DNA from: Olivibacter sitiensis DSM 17696
GTDB lineage: Bacteria > Bacteroidota > Bacteroidia > Sphingobacteriales > Sphingobacteriaceae
NCBI RefSeq assembly: GCF_000427965.1
Contig: NZ_ATZA01000018.1
Coordinates: 1-64,000 of the forward strand
Reading direction: 5' to 3'
DNA: 64,000 bases
Below, in pieces: positions 1 to 10,023 of this stretch; position 1 is the first letter of the stretch; each line of letters starts with the position of its first letter. The notes below the pieces were generated by a model, which did no database searches, was not told the origin of the DNA, and saw nothing but the letters and a program-made list of their open reading frames with translations. Made by a program: the position numbers and the translations under genes.

Positions 1-194
1 CCCATAGAATCACATCGGCTGAATATTCCGAACAGCATCGTCATGAGTTGTGTCCATGAATCAAAGGTCTTGTAATAGCGGTCAGACCGGTGCTTGCTCA
101 CAAGCATCTCAAATTTGTTCCTTGGAATAAAACCTAATAATTGTTTGAAGATTGGCTGACCGACTAATTTCTTTTCTGTATTTTTATCACTCAT
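1..194 (-). mobile_element. IS4-type transposase, N-terminal part (cut by window edge)
   Basis: The minus strand from an ATG at 194 reads MSDKNTEKK, then a GQPIFKQLLGFIPRNKF segment and a W-T-Q-L-x-x-M-L-F-G segment. This is the DUF4372 N-terminal domain typical of IS4-family transposases in Bacteroidota. About 64 residues are visible and the frame is open at the left edge, so the DDE catalytic part lies outside. The element's end should lie in the short stretch before the gene at 322. I could not define the terminal inverted repeat, and I cannot tell whether the copy is complete. Confidence 0.8.
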
Positions 195-221
195 ATTTTT
201 AGTTTGTCGTAAAACCAAAAT

Positions 222-257
222 ATGAAAAAAGGAGCTTGCCAGATATGGCAGCTCCTT
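222..257. repeat. hairpin between IS transposase and next gene
   Basis: The arms aaggagcttgcca and tggcagctcctt pair with one bulged base around a short gata loop, and A- and T-rich sequence lies on either side. It sits just outside the transposase start, so it may be part of the IS end, or a terminator that keeps outside transcription from entering the element. Confidence 0.45.
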
Positions 258-321
258 AAATTATTTTTTGTCGGTCAGTAGTGGTTTTCTTTATATTTTT
301 GGAGTATCAATTATAAACGTT

Positions 322-642
322 ATGAACAGCAAAACAATTTGTATTATTTCCTACATTACCATTATTGGATGGTTGATTGCCTTTTTTCAAAGCAAGGAGA
401 ACAGAACACCCTTGGTTAAGTTCCATCTGGAGCAGGCATTGGGTGTCTTTATTTTTTCGTTCATTTGGCCTATCGTGCTGCGGTTGTTGTTTGCGATTGT
501 TCCGTCATTAGGCATAGTGTTGAACCCCTTGTCGTTTGTGCCACTGGTATTCATGATCTTGGGCATCATCAACGCCTCGAAAGAACAGATGACGCCTGTA
601 CCTGTCATCGGAGAATTTGTTGCAGGAAAAATTAAGCTCTGA
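322..642 (+). CDS. small integral membrane protein, DUF4870/Tic20-like
   Basis: A protein of about 106 residues with hydrophobic segments near residues 5-20 and 35-60 and a third near 65-80. It ends in a short charged tail. The pattern (an SKENRTPLVKFHLEQALG-type loop between helices) resembles the DUF4870 family of small bacterial membrane proteins of unknown role. An upstream ATG at 268 is in frame, but it lies in what looks like IS flank and would put extra non-conserved residues before the first helix, so I prefer 322. Its own promoter may have been affected by the neighbouring insertion. Confidence 0.65.
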   Translation: MNSKTICIISYITIIGWLIAFFQSKENRTPLVKFHLEQALGVFIFSFIWPIVLRLLFAIVPSLGIVLNPLSFVPLVFMILGIINASKEQMTPVPVIGEFVAGKIKL

Positions 643-775
643 TTGCACTATTTGTCAATCAAGTCCAAAAAGCCAGCAAGGAGTAGCGATTGCTTGTACC
701 ACAAAACCCCTGAAAACCATTATTCCTCAATATCGGTGAGAACTTTAACTTTGGAAGAATGACATAAGGAGGATC

Positions 776-2263
776 ATGGTTAATTCCATCATAATGTTTG
801 CTGCTTGTTTGTTGGCCATTGTCAGTTGCAAGGGCCAAGGCTCAATGGATAAATGGCATGAGCGGCAGCTCTATCCCTATCTTGCTGAAAACGGATTGTA
901 CGGCTACGTGGACGAACAACTTGATCTTGTAGTCCCCGCGCGTTATCGCAGTGCATCGCCATTTACGAGTACGGGCTTTGCCATCGTTTCTGATGAGAAT
1001 AACAGGTATGGAGTCATTAATAGCGCCGGTGCGCTTGTGGTGCCACTCGAATATAAAACTGTTTATGTTGAGGTATTGGGTAAGCATACTTTATTATGGA
1101 CTGTGCGCACCTATAATAGTCCCTTACGGTTCTGGGAATGGAGGTTTCTACCCGGATTTTGGGGAGCAAGCGATAGGCGGCTCTTCGATACGCAGGTAAA
1201 ACGATCACATTTATGTATCACCGTGTTGGAAAGTGGTCAGCGAATCTATTCGGAACGAGTTCTTTCCGAATTGGCTTATGGTTATTACTTCAACATAAAA
1301 AAAGTGGATGATACACACTTCATTCGAGATGGGATCCTTTATGAAATTGGGCGCAAGCGGTGCAGGGCGCTCGCGAAACATGTTTTTGGACAGTCCGACG
1401 ATGGTCTGCTGCTGCAAAAGATGGGAGATTACTATCGCTTGATTAGTGTAAAGGGAAAAGCTGTAGGCAAGCGAAGGTTTCGATATCAGGATCATCTCAC
1501 TTATGAAATTGAGGGACGACGGCATATCCTGAATTTGGTGTCGACATATGATTATCTGCACCGGGTGGCTCATCTATTTCAGGACAGCGATGGTGAACAA
1601 TATTTTTTCCCGGATTTGACCAAGGCATTTCCGAAATCTATCGCCGCACAGGTGCATAAGGACCTAGTCGCCGATACGTTGATTCAGAACTCCATGCTGG
1701 CCGCCAGCATGCCCCATACGGATCGGTTTATTTTCCGTCGGTTTAATCGAGGTTCTAATACATTTGAGTATTGGATGTTGGATACCGTCGGCAATTGGCA
1801 CGCTAATGTACCCGAAGATAATCGCTTTTCCGTTGTTTCGCAGGCTGGCGATATCCTTTGGCCGTCTATCGAGGACATAATACCGCTAGATGCGGTGGCA
1901 TCAGGCTGGAAGCCGTCTCGTTATGCGAGCGTAGACGAAGATCGCCAGCTGTATAAAGTGACGATACGTCGTGATAAAGAGGAACGGATGGGTATATGGA
2001 ATGTGGCTGAAAGAAAATGGCAATGGAAGCCGGAACACGCTTATATCCGGTATCTGGGCAATGGCTATTGGACCTTTAAATCTATACAGGATGCCAAATA
2101 TGGCTTGTACCAGTTGTCTACCTCGCAAGTGCTCATCTCTCCAAGGTACCATGATATGAATGGGAATGGCATGGTCGCTTATTATGACGAAGCAGGTCAA
2201 TACATAAGGTTTTACGTTGACTGGAAAACGCAACGTGAATATTGGTATGAGCAGGCCAATTAG
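776..2263 (+). CDS. WG-repeat lipoprotein
   Basis: A 495-residue protein starting with a lipoprotein-type signal (hydrophobic stretch ending LAIVSC, candidate lipobox cysteine near residue 18). The N-terminal third holds WG-type beta units such as GLYGYVDEQLDLVVPARY and NRYGVINSAGALVVPLEY; related, more diverged units recur near the C terminus (MGIWNV, YGLYQL). WG-repeat proteins are exported beta-propeller-like proteins without a defined enzymatic role. It appears to stand alone, with about 150 bases before the next gene. Precise function unknown. Confidence 0.7.
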   Translation: MVNSIIMFAACLLAIVSCKGQGSMDKWHERQLYPYLAENGLYGYVDEQLDLVVPARYRSASPFTSTGFAIVSDENNRYGVINSAGALVVPLEYKTVYVEVLGKHTLLWTVRTYNSPLRFWEWRFLPGFWGASDRRLFDTQVKRSHLCITVLESGQRIYSERVLSELAYGYYFNIKKVDDTHFIRDGILYEIGRKRCRALAKHVFGQSDDGLLLQKMGDYYRLISVKGKAVGKRRFRYQDHLTYEIEGRRHILNLVSTYDYLHRVAHLFQDSDGEQYFFPDLTKAFPKSIAAQVHKDLVADTLIQNSMLAASMPHTDRFIFRRFNRGSNTFEYWMLDTVGNWHANVPEDNRFSVVSQAGDILWPSIEDIIPLDAVASGWKPSRYASVDEDRQLYKVTIRRDKEERMGIWNVAERKWQWKPEHAYIRYLGNGYWTFKSIQDAKYGLYQLSTSQVLISPRYHDMNGNGMVAYYDEAGQYIRFYVDWKTQREYWYEQAN

Positions 2264-2413
2264 AGCGATGGGGGAGGCCATTGAAAATCTATTATAATAT
2301 GAAGGAAACCTTACCGCTGCTTTTTATATATAAGGATAAGGCGATAATTGTTTTTTCAACTTAAAAGTCGAATGGCTATTCCGGTTAACTAAGAAATTAG
2401 TTATATTTGAAGC

Positions 2414-3583
2414 ATGAAAATATTACTCTCTGCTGTATATAGTGTGTTTTCCTGTTTCGTCATACAAAACTATTGCCATGCACAGGAAATAGACCAGTCC
2501 AAGTTGCTGGCATTTTATGAAAACCAGCAATATGCGGAAGCTGCCAATTATATGCTGAGTCATTATGGAGATTCTGTACAGGATAAGCGAATGTTGGCAA
2601 GTATTGCCAACAATTTTAGAATGGCAGGTCAAGTAAATAAGGCAGAAGTGTATTATCACAAACTATACACGTTGGATAGTACGCATAGAGGTGCGCTTTC
2701 CAATCTCGGCGCGTTCAGCTATCAAAAAGGCAACCTACAAAAGGCCAAATTTTTTTATACCAAGTTGCTGGAAGTGGATAGTGTCCATGTCCAATCCTTG
2801 GTAGTGCTTGCAGACCTGGCAAAGACTGAGGCCAAATTGGATGATGCGCTGAAATACCTGCGTCATGCGAATGCTATAGCGCCAGATCGGTCTGATATTG
2901 TTTACGATCTAGCTTCGCTGTATATTGTGCTGGAAGCAAACCTGGACGCAGAGGAATTGCTCGCCAAATCATTGGAAAATGACCCAGAAAACATATTGCT
3001 CATGAAGCTTCAGTTGGAAGTGCTATATGCCCAAAAGAAGTATACGGAAGTTGTGCAGTTGGGTGAGCGATTGGAGGAGATCGGAGACCGTTCCGATTTG
3101 CTCTATGGAATTATGGCACCCAGTTACTACTTCTTGAAAAAGTACGATAAGGGAATAGAAACGTACGATAAGCTAGAGGAAAGTGGCGATTTAAAGGAGG
3201 GTTCTTTATATTATAAGGCCATGTGCTATAAGGCATTGAAGCGAAATGAAGAAGCAATAGCCTATCTGGATAAAACACTGGAGGCGGCCGTTTCGGAAAA
3301 CACGTCCAGCTATTACACCATAAAAGCACAGGTTTATGAGGATATGAACTGGAATAAGAATGCGCTCGCTGCCTATCAGAAAAGCCTCCAGTTTAAGGAA
3401 GAACCGCTCACATTTTATAGCCTGGCTTTGTTGTACGATTTGCGTTTCAAGCAGGTAAATAATGCCTCAAAGTATTATAACACCTATCTTAAAGTGGAAA
3501 AAGACCTTAAAGGAAACAAAGACTACATCGATTACGTCACCGAAAGGCTGAAGCAATTGAACGCAGGGACCGCAAAAAAGTGA
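2414..3583 (+). CDS. periplasmic TPR protein
   Basis: A 389-residue protein with an N-terminal signal peptide (cleavage likely after the CHAQ-like segment near residue 24), followed by at least eight tetratricopeptide-type helix pairs with the usual small and aromatic residues (for example ALSNLGAFSYQKGNLQKAKFF). TPR arrays are protein-interaction scaffolds. No catalytic domain is visible. A TATATTTG box lies at 2402-2409, only 4 bases before the ATG, so the transcript may have almost no leader. The stop is 2 bases from the 3' end of the convergent ribE gene. Confidence 0.8.
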   Translation: MKILLSAVYSVFSCFVIQNYCHAQEIDQSKLLAFYENQQYAEAANYMLSHYGDSVQDKRMLASIANNFRMAGQVNKAEVYYHKLYTLDSTHRGALSNLGAFSYQKGNLQKAKFFYTKLLEVDSVHVQSLVVLADLAKTEAKLDDALKYLRHANAIAPDRSDIVYDLASLYIVLEANLDAEELLAKSLENDPENILLMKLQLEVLYAQKKYTEVVQLGERLEEIGDRSDLLYGIMAPSYYFLKKYDKGIETYDKLEESGDLKEGSLYYKAMCYKALKRNEEAIAYLDKTLEAAVSENTSSYYTIKAQVYEDMNWNKNALAAYQKSLQFKEEPLTFYSLALLYDLRFKQVNNASKYYNTYLKVEKDLKGNKDYIDYVTERLKQLNAGTAKK

Positions 3584-3584
3584 C

Positions 3585-4181
3585 CTACCGAGCCTCTCGA
3601 ATGGACATTAAACGGCTCACATATTTTCCAATGATGTCAAACTCTAGGTTGACAGAATCTCCTTCCCTGAGTTTCCCAAGATTGGTGTGTTCATAGGTAT
3701 ATGGTATAATAGCTACCGAAAAACGGTCTATTTCCGAGTTTACCACGGTTAGGCTGATGCCATTGACCGCTATTGATCCCTTTTCTACGGTGATGTTTCT
3801 CATGGCAGTATCGTATTTGAACGTGAAAAGCCAGCTACCATCTTTATTTTCTATATGGGTGCAAATAGCCGTTTGATCTACGTGCCCCTGTACGATATGG
3901 CCGTCTAGCCTCGCGCCCGCAATTGTGCAACGCTCCAGGTTGACCCGTTCGCCCACTTTCAACTCGCTCAGGTTGGATTTGAGCAACGTTTCTTCTATAG
4001 CCGTAACGGTATGCATACCAGGCTCAATGCCTATTACAGTAAGGCAAACCCCATTATGTGACACGCTTTGGTCTATTTTCAACTCGTCCGAAATGGCGGA
4101 CTTGATGGTAAAGTGCAAATTGCTTTGTTCTTGAACTATTTTTTCTACGTAACCGAGTGTTTCAATGATGCCTGTGAACAT
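3585..4181 (-). CDS. ribE: riboflavin synthase, alpha subunit
   Basis: A 198-residue protein made of two lumazine-binding repeats. It begins with the signature MFTGIIETLG; the SHNGVCLTV motif falls at residues 41-49 and the second repeat begins near residue 93 with LDGHIVQGHVD. It matches the family length. It dismutates two 6,7-dimethyl-8-ribityllumazine molecules to riboflavin plus the pyrimidinedione, the last step of vitamin B2 synthesis in the cytoplasm. It stands alone here, convergent with the TPR gene. I saw no FMN riboswitch (RFN element) in the upstream region. Confidence 0.95.
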   Translation of the reverse strand: MFTGIIETLGYVEKIVQEQSNLHFTIKSAISDELKIDQSVSHNGVCLTVIGIEPGMHTVTAIEETLLKSNLSELKVGERVNLERCTIAGARLDGHIVQGHVDQTAICTHIENKDGSWLFTFKYDTAMRNITVEKGSIAVNGISLTVVNSEIDRFSVAIIPYTYEHTNLGKLREGDSVNLEFDIIGKYVSRLMSIREAR

Positions 4182-4563
4182 GATAAAATGTGAAAAGGCA
4201 AATGTAATGATTAAAAGAGATATGAGGGAATAGATATGAGATATGATAGGCTGTCAGACTATAGTCAAAATCCAAGAGCCGCCAGCTAAGCGTTTACAGC
4301 CGTGAACTGCTGACTAATTGTAAAAAATACACTAACTGATAAAGAAATATTTTCTTTGTCACTCATTTGTAAATGAGCTTTTTGCGATCTTTTTTTTACA
4401 CGACCGAAGGTAGGGGCAGAAAGTATTTACAATTAATTGTTTGTTTTGAAGGACTAAAGACGTAATTTGCGAGGCGTTAAATTAATTGTTAAGTTATTGT
4501 TTAGCCAATATGAGTAATTAACAAAATAATACCTAAAAGAAGTTTATAAATTATTATACCATT
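4182..4563. other. intergenic region with no gene seen
   Basis: This 382-base AT-rich spacer lies between the divergent ribE and kinase genes. It contains a few GATATGA-like repeats near 4220-4245 and a small palindrome, CTCATTT-GT-AAATGAG, at 4362-4377. I see no open frame worth calling, no tRNA and no recognisable riboswitch. It presumably holds the promoters of both flanking genes. Confidence 0.6.
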
Positions 4564-5421
4564 ATGATCATTATTGCTGATGGCGGATCAACTAAGACCA
4601 ACTGGTGTTTGATAAACAGTTCGGGAAAGAAGATTTATTTTAATACGGAAGGATACAACCCGTATTTTGTGACGAGTGAATACATATTGAGCTCGATGAA
4701 GAAGGCCCTACCGAAGGACATTCCCTATCAGGAGATAGAGGAGGTGCATTACTATGGGGCAGGTGTACATAATGAGGAAAAAGCCAGTGTGGTAGAGATT
4801 GCCATGAAGCAAATCTTCGTTAATTCGAGAGTGTTTATTGGTCACGACTTATTGGCGGCGGCACGTGCCTTGTTGGGAGATGAGCCTGGTTTTGCTGCCA
4901 TATTGGGCACCGGGACAAACACCTGTCTTTATGATGGTAAGAATGTTGTGTTGAACATCGACTCGGCCGCTTATATATTGGGTGATGAAGGTAGCGGGTG
5001 CTATATCGGCAAGAAAGTACTGACAGATTATGTGAGGGGATATATGCCTCAGGAAGTGAGAGATCAGTTTTGGGAAACATATAAAATAACCCCAGATGAG
5101 GTAATGGACGCAGTTTATACCAAGCCATTAGCTAATAGGTATTGTGCTAGTTTTAGCAAGTTTTTGTATGACAGTACCGTCAATATCGAGTACAACAGGA
5201 GTATTGTAAAGAGTGCTTTTAATGATTTCTTTACTAATTTGGTGTCACATTACCCTGATTTTCAAAAATACTCGTTTAACTGTATAGGCTCGGTGGCCTA
5301 CAATTTCCGGAATGTGCTGGAAGAGGTGGCCAAAGAGCACAATATGGAGTTTGGCAAAATCGTACGCTCGCCTATAGATGATTTGGTTAAATACCATATG
5401 GAAAGAGTAACTGAAAAATAA
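4564..5421 (+). CDS. BadF/BadG/BcrA-type ATPase, probable N-acetylhexosamine kinase
   Basis: A 285-residue ASKHA-fold protein. The phosphate-1 loop ADGGSTKTNW is at residues 5-14, a probable catalytic aspartate is D95 in the IGHDLLAAARAL segment, the phosphate-2 motif GTGTNT is at 115-120, and GDEGSG is at 140-145. Small cytoplasmic members of this family phosphorylate amino sugars such as GlcNAc. All sequence motifs needed for ATP binding are present, in contrast to the paralogue at 7485. Both copies lie within 4 kb of pfkA and gapA, which suggests feeding sugar phosphates into glycolysis. Substrate not proven. Confidence 0.8.
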   Translation: MIIIADGGSTKTNWCLINSSGKKIYFNTEGYNPYFVTSEYILSSMKKALPKDIPYQEIEEVHYYGAGVHNEEKASVVEIAMKQIFVNSRVFIGHDLLAAARALLGDEPGFAAILGTGTNTCLYDGKNVVLNIDSAAYILGDEGSGCYIGKKVLTDYVRGYMPQEVRDQFWETYKITPDEVMDAVYTKPLANRYCASFSKFLYDSTVNIEYNRSIVKSAFNDFFTNLVSHYPDFQKYSFNCIGSVAYNFRNVLEEVAKEHNMEFGKIVRSPIDDLVKYHMERVTEK

Positions 5422-5440
5422 AAGTTTATTGCATAAAACA

Positions 5441-5484
5441 AAAAGTGCGGCTCCCCGAATTGCGGAAGCCGCACTTTTTTGTTT
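5441..5484. terminator. bidirectional intrinsic terminator
   Basis: The arms aaaagtgcggct (5441-5452) and agccgcactttt (5467-5478) form a perfect 12-bp GC-rich stem with a 14-base loop. It has a T-run on the plus strand and an A-run on the left that serves the minus strand. It sits between the convergent kinase gene and the NUDIX-type gene, so it can stop both. Confidence 0.85.
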
Positions 5485-5493
5485 TATATTCCT

Positions 5494-6249
5494 TTATTTG
5501 GAGAAGTTAATCCCGTTTTGAAAGGCCTTGGCGTATTTTCGTTTGTCAAACTTGTATAGTTTGGCTGCTCTATAGGAAACGCCTTTCTGCTTTTCGTCCA
5601 ATTCCTTTAATACGTCGTAGTTGAGCATTTTTTTCCTGAAATTGCGTTTATCTAGCTTCTTTTCCCAGATTGCCTCGTACAATTGCTGCAGTTGGGTCAA
5701 GGTGAATTTTTCCGGCAACAGCTCGAAAGCGATGGGACTGTGGCTTATTTTACGGCGTATTTTTTCCAGGGTTTTCGCGATAATCCGATTGTGGTCAAAG
5801 GCCAATTCGGGCAAGTCCTTAATGCTCCACCACTTGGCGCTGCGCACGTAATTGGAAGAAGGGGCCAGCTTTATTGCATCATCAAGCCGCAGCATGGCAT
5901 AATATGCTACGGTAATAATGCGTCCCTGTGGATGACGCTGCAAATCGCCAAAAGTATAGAGTTGCTCCATGAAGATGCCTTTCAGCCCTGTGTACTCAAA
6001 AAGAATCCGCTTTACGGCATCGTCAATGGTTTCGTTTTGATCTACAAAGAAACCTGGAAGTCCCCAGAAATCCTTAAAGGGAAATTCATTTCTCTCTACT
6101 AATAGGACCTTAAGTTCACCTTCCTTGAAGCCCAGTATAACACAGTCTGCTGTGAAGATAGATTGGATATGTGGTAAATTGTTTTGCAAAGCGTAATAGT
6201 TTTTAGTTCCAAATTGGGTGTTGCTAAATTTACGTGCTTGTTTTGTCAA
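5494..6249 (-). CDS. NUDIX-type transcriptional regulator (NrtR/AraR-like)
   Basis: A 251-residue protein with an N-terminal NUDIX fold and a C-terminal winged-helix region (about residues 165-235), the architecture of Bacteroidota NUDIX-type regulators. The NUDIX box (about residues 66-89) is degenerate: the expected REUxEExGU helix reads RILFEYTGL, so metal-binding glutamates are missing and hydrolysis is unlikely. Known relatives bind a sugar or nucleotide effector through the NUDIX fold and DNA through the wing. It is divergent from pfkA and beside two kinase genes, so it probably controls sugar metabolism locally. The effector is unknown. Confidence 0.8.
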   Translation of the reverse strand: MTKQARKFSNTQFGTKNYYALQNNLPHIQSIFTADCVILGFKEGELKVLLVERNEFPFKDFWGLPGFFVDQNETIDDAVKRILFEYTGLKGIFMEQLYTFGDLQRHPQGRIITVAYYAMLRLDDAIKLAPSSNYVRSAKWWSIKDLPELAFDHNRIIAKTLEKIRRKISHSPIAFELLPEKFTLTQLQQLYEAIWEKKLDKRNFRKKMLNYDVLKELDEKQKGVSYRAAKLYKFDKRKYAKAFQNGINFSK

Positions 6250-6499
6250 ACACTATACAAAGTTGAAAAAAAAGTTGGAAAATCTTGCAATAGTGTAGAA
6301 AATACACCTTATATTCGTGTCGATAAATATGAGCCATATAATTTAATTTACCTATTTTTACATCAAAGATTGTTGGTTGGAGGTTTAAATCTTTTTTGTT
6401 GATAAGATTTATTGCCATTGCTGCTGACAAGCGTAAATTGATTAGGGACTATACTTAGAGGTGCATTAGTATAATGCAATATAAGACAAATATATTCTA

Positions 6500-7483
6500 A
6501 TGAGCAAGATTAAAAGAATTGGTGTTTTTACGTCTGGTGGCGATGCCCCTGGCATGAATGCATGTGTTCGTGCGGTAGTGAGAACTGCGATATACCATGA
6601 CATAGCGGTAACGGGCATTTTGCAAGGTTATCAAGGCATGATAGACCAAAGTTTCATTGAAATGAACAGCCGTTCTGTCAGCAATACGATCCAAATGGGG
6701 GGAACCATACTGAAGACGGCGAGGTGCCTTGAGTTCCGCACGAAGGAGGGCAGGGCCAAGGCCTATGAGAATATCAGAAGTGTTGGGATAGATGCCTTGG
6801 TCGCCATCGGTGGTGACGGTACCTTTACCGGTGCTGAAGTGTTCTCGCGCGAGTATGATATCCCCGTCATTGGCATACCGGGCACTATTGACAATGATTT
6901 GTACGGTACCGACTATACGATAGGCTATGATACGGCCAATAATACGGTGATTGATGCCATAGATAAGATTAGGGATACAGCAGCTTCGCATGACCGTTTG
7001 TTTTTCGTTGAGGTAATGGGGCGCGATTCGGGGTGCATTGCCCTCAATTGTGGTATAGCCGGTGGGGCAGAAGCGATATTGCTTCCCGAAAAGGAAACAG
7101 GTATTGATGAATTGATTGATAAATTGGAGCGGGCAAAAGAGGGAAAAAAATCATCTACCATTGTTATTGTTGCGGAAGGAGATAAGAATGGCGGCGCATA
7201 TAACGTAGCCAAGCGGGTGGAGGAGAAATTCGACTTTTACGACACGAAAGTAACCATCTTGGGACACTTACAGCGTGGTGGGTCGCCAAGTAGTTTTGAC
7301 CGCGTGTTGGCTAGCAGATTGGGCTACGCGGCGGTCAATAGGTTATTGGCGGGAGAGACACGTGTGATGGTAGGCCTTAGAAACAACGAAATAGAAAGCA
7401 CTAGCCTTGAAGAAGCATTGAGCAACAAAGAATTTAAATTGGCGGAGGATATGTTGGAGATGACCAACGTCTTAGCTATCTGA
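6500..7483 (+). CDS. pfkA: ATP-dependent 6-phosphofructokinase
   Basis: A 327-residue PfkA-type enzyme. The glycine-rich loop GVFTSGGDAPGMN is at residues 8-20, GGDGT at 104-108, the catalytic PGTIDND at 127-133, and MGRDSG at 173-178. The glycine after GGDG-type motifs and overall length fit the ATP-dependent rather than PPi-dependent group. It phosphorylates fructose 6-phosphate to the 1,6-bisphosphate in glycolysis. The next gene starts 1 base after the stop, and gapA follows, so the three are probably one operon. The promoter should lie in the 250-base gap shared with the divergent regulator. Confidence 0.95.
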   Translation: MSKIKRIGVFTSGGDAPGMNACVRAVVRTAIYHDIAVTGILQGYQGMIDQSFIEMNSRSVSNTIQMGGTILKTARCLEFRTKEGRAKAYENIRSVGIDALVAIGGDGTFTGAEVFSREYDIPVIGIPGTIDNDLYGTDYTIGYDTANNTVIDAIDKIRDTAASHDRLFFVEVMGRDSGCIALNCGIAGGAEAILLPEKETGIDELIDKLERAKEGKKSSTIVIVAEGDKNGGAYNVAKRVEEKFDFYDTKVTILGHLQRGGSPSSFDRVLASRLGYAAVNRLLAGETRVMVGLRNNEIESTSLEEALSNKEFKLAEDMLEMTNVLAI

Positions 7484-7484
7484 T

Positions 7485-9337
<1,853 letters not shown>

Positions 9338-9383
9338 AAAATGTTAAAGAAAGCCGCTTTTCGAGGCGCTTGTCTATCCATAC

Positions 9384-9417
9384 AACGGTGAGATCTATAA
9401 GATCTCACCGTTTTTTT
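9384..9417 (+). terminator. intrinsic terminator after gapA
   Basis: The perfect 13-bp stem AACGGTGAGATCT / AGATCTCACCGTT (9384-9396 with 9400-9412) has a 3-base loop and is followed by a run of seven Ts. Confidence 0.9.
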
Positions 9418-9523
9418 GCACTAAGCTTGCATATTTTATGCATGCATAGTATTTTTGTGTGATAACCAATTATTAACTTGATCCGAATCCAAATGGAATT
9501 TCGGATTGCAAACACAAAAGCAT

Positions 9524-9955
9524 ATGAAAAAATTACTTGTAATGATGGCAACCCTTTTGCTGGCAGGTTTTCTGGCAGCGCAGGACAAGGATGCCGTGTT
9601 AGGCAAATGGCAAAATCCTAGCGGAGAAGGTAGGGTAGAGATCAGCAAGCGGGACGGCAAATATTTTGGCAAGTTGTATTGGCTGAAAGAGCCCAATGAT
9701 GAGAGCGGAAAGCCCAAACTGGATGTCAAAAATCCGGATGAATCCTTGAGGAAAAGACAAATTCAGGGTCTAGAGATATTAAAGGATTTTGATGCCAAGG
9801 ACAAAGGGGTGTACGAGAATGGCACTATATATGATCCAAAATCGGGCAAGACTTATAGCTGCAAAATGACTTTGAAAGGAGAGAAGCTGGATATACGTGG
9901 CTATGTGGGTGTGAGTTTACTGGGACGTACAGAAAGCTGGACGAGAGTGAAATAA
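9524..9955 (+). CDS. DUF2147 family exported protein
   Basis: A 143-residue protein with a signal peptide (hydrophobic stretch after MKKLL, cleavage near AAQD). The mature part carries the DUF2147 pattern: a VLGKWQNPSGEGRVEI start, a YFGKLYWL segment, a central GLEILKDF segment, and a C-terminal LDIRGYVGVSLLGRTESWTRV. The family is a lipocalin-like beta barrel in the envelope with unknown ligand. The start at 9524 is preferred over 9506 because it opens the signal peptide. A TATTTTTG box at 9450-9457 could be its -7 element. Confidence 0.85.
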   Translation: MKKLLVMMATLLLAGFLAAQDKDAVLGKWQNPSGEGRVEISKRDGKYFGKLYWLKEPNDESGKPKLDVKNPDESLRKRQIQGLEILKDFDAKDKGVYENGTIYDPKSGKTYSCKMTLKGEKLDIRGYVGVSLLGRTESWTRVK

Positions 9956-9972
9956 TAGCGTGTAGTAAATTA

Positions 9973-10002
9973 TTTAGGGACGGACCATGATCCGTCCCTA
10001 AA
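9973..10002. terminator. hairpin between convergent genes
   Basis: The arms tttagggacgga (9973-9984) and tccgtccctaaa (9991-10002) pair perfectly over 12 bp with a 6-base loop. It lies between the DUF2147 gene and the convergent efflux operon and probably terminates both. Confidence 0.75.
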
Positions 10003-10023
10003 TGTTTGTGGTTTAGTTAGTTC

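Noticed and set aside
268-321. Upstream in-frame start of the DUF4870-like gene
   Set aside because: The extra residues fall in IS-flanking sequence and do not match the family's N terminus; 322 is preferred.
4182-4563. FMN riboswitch upstream of ribE
   Set aside because: I could not find the conserved AGGG-type blocks or nested hairpins of an RFN element on the minus strand.
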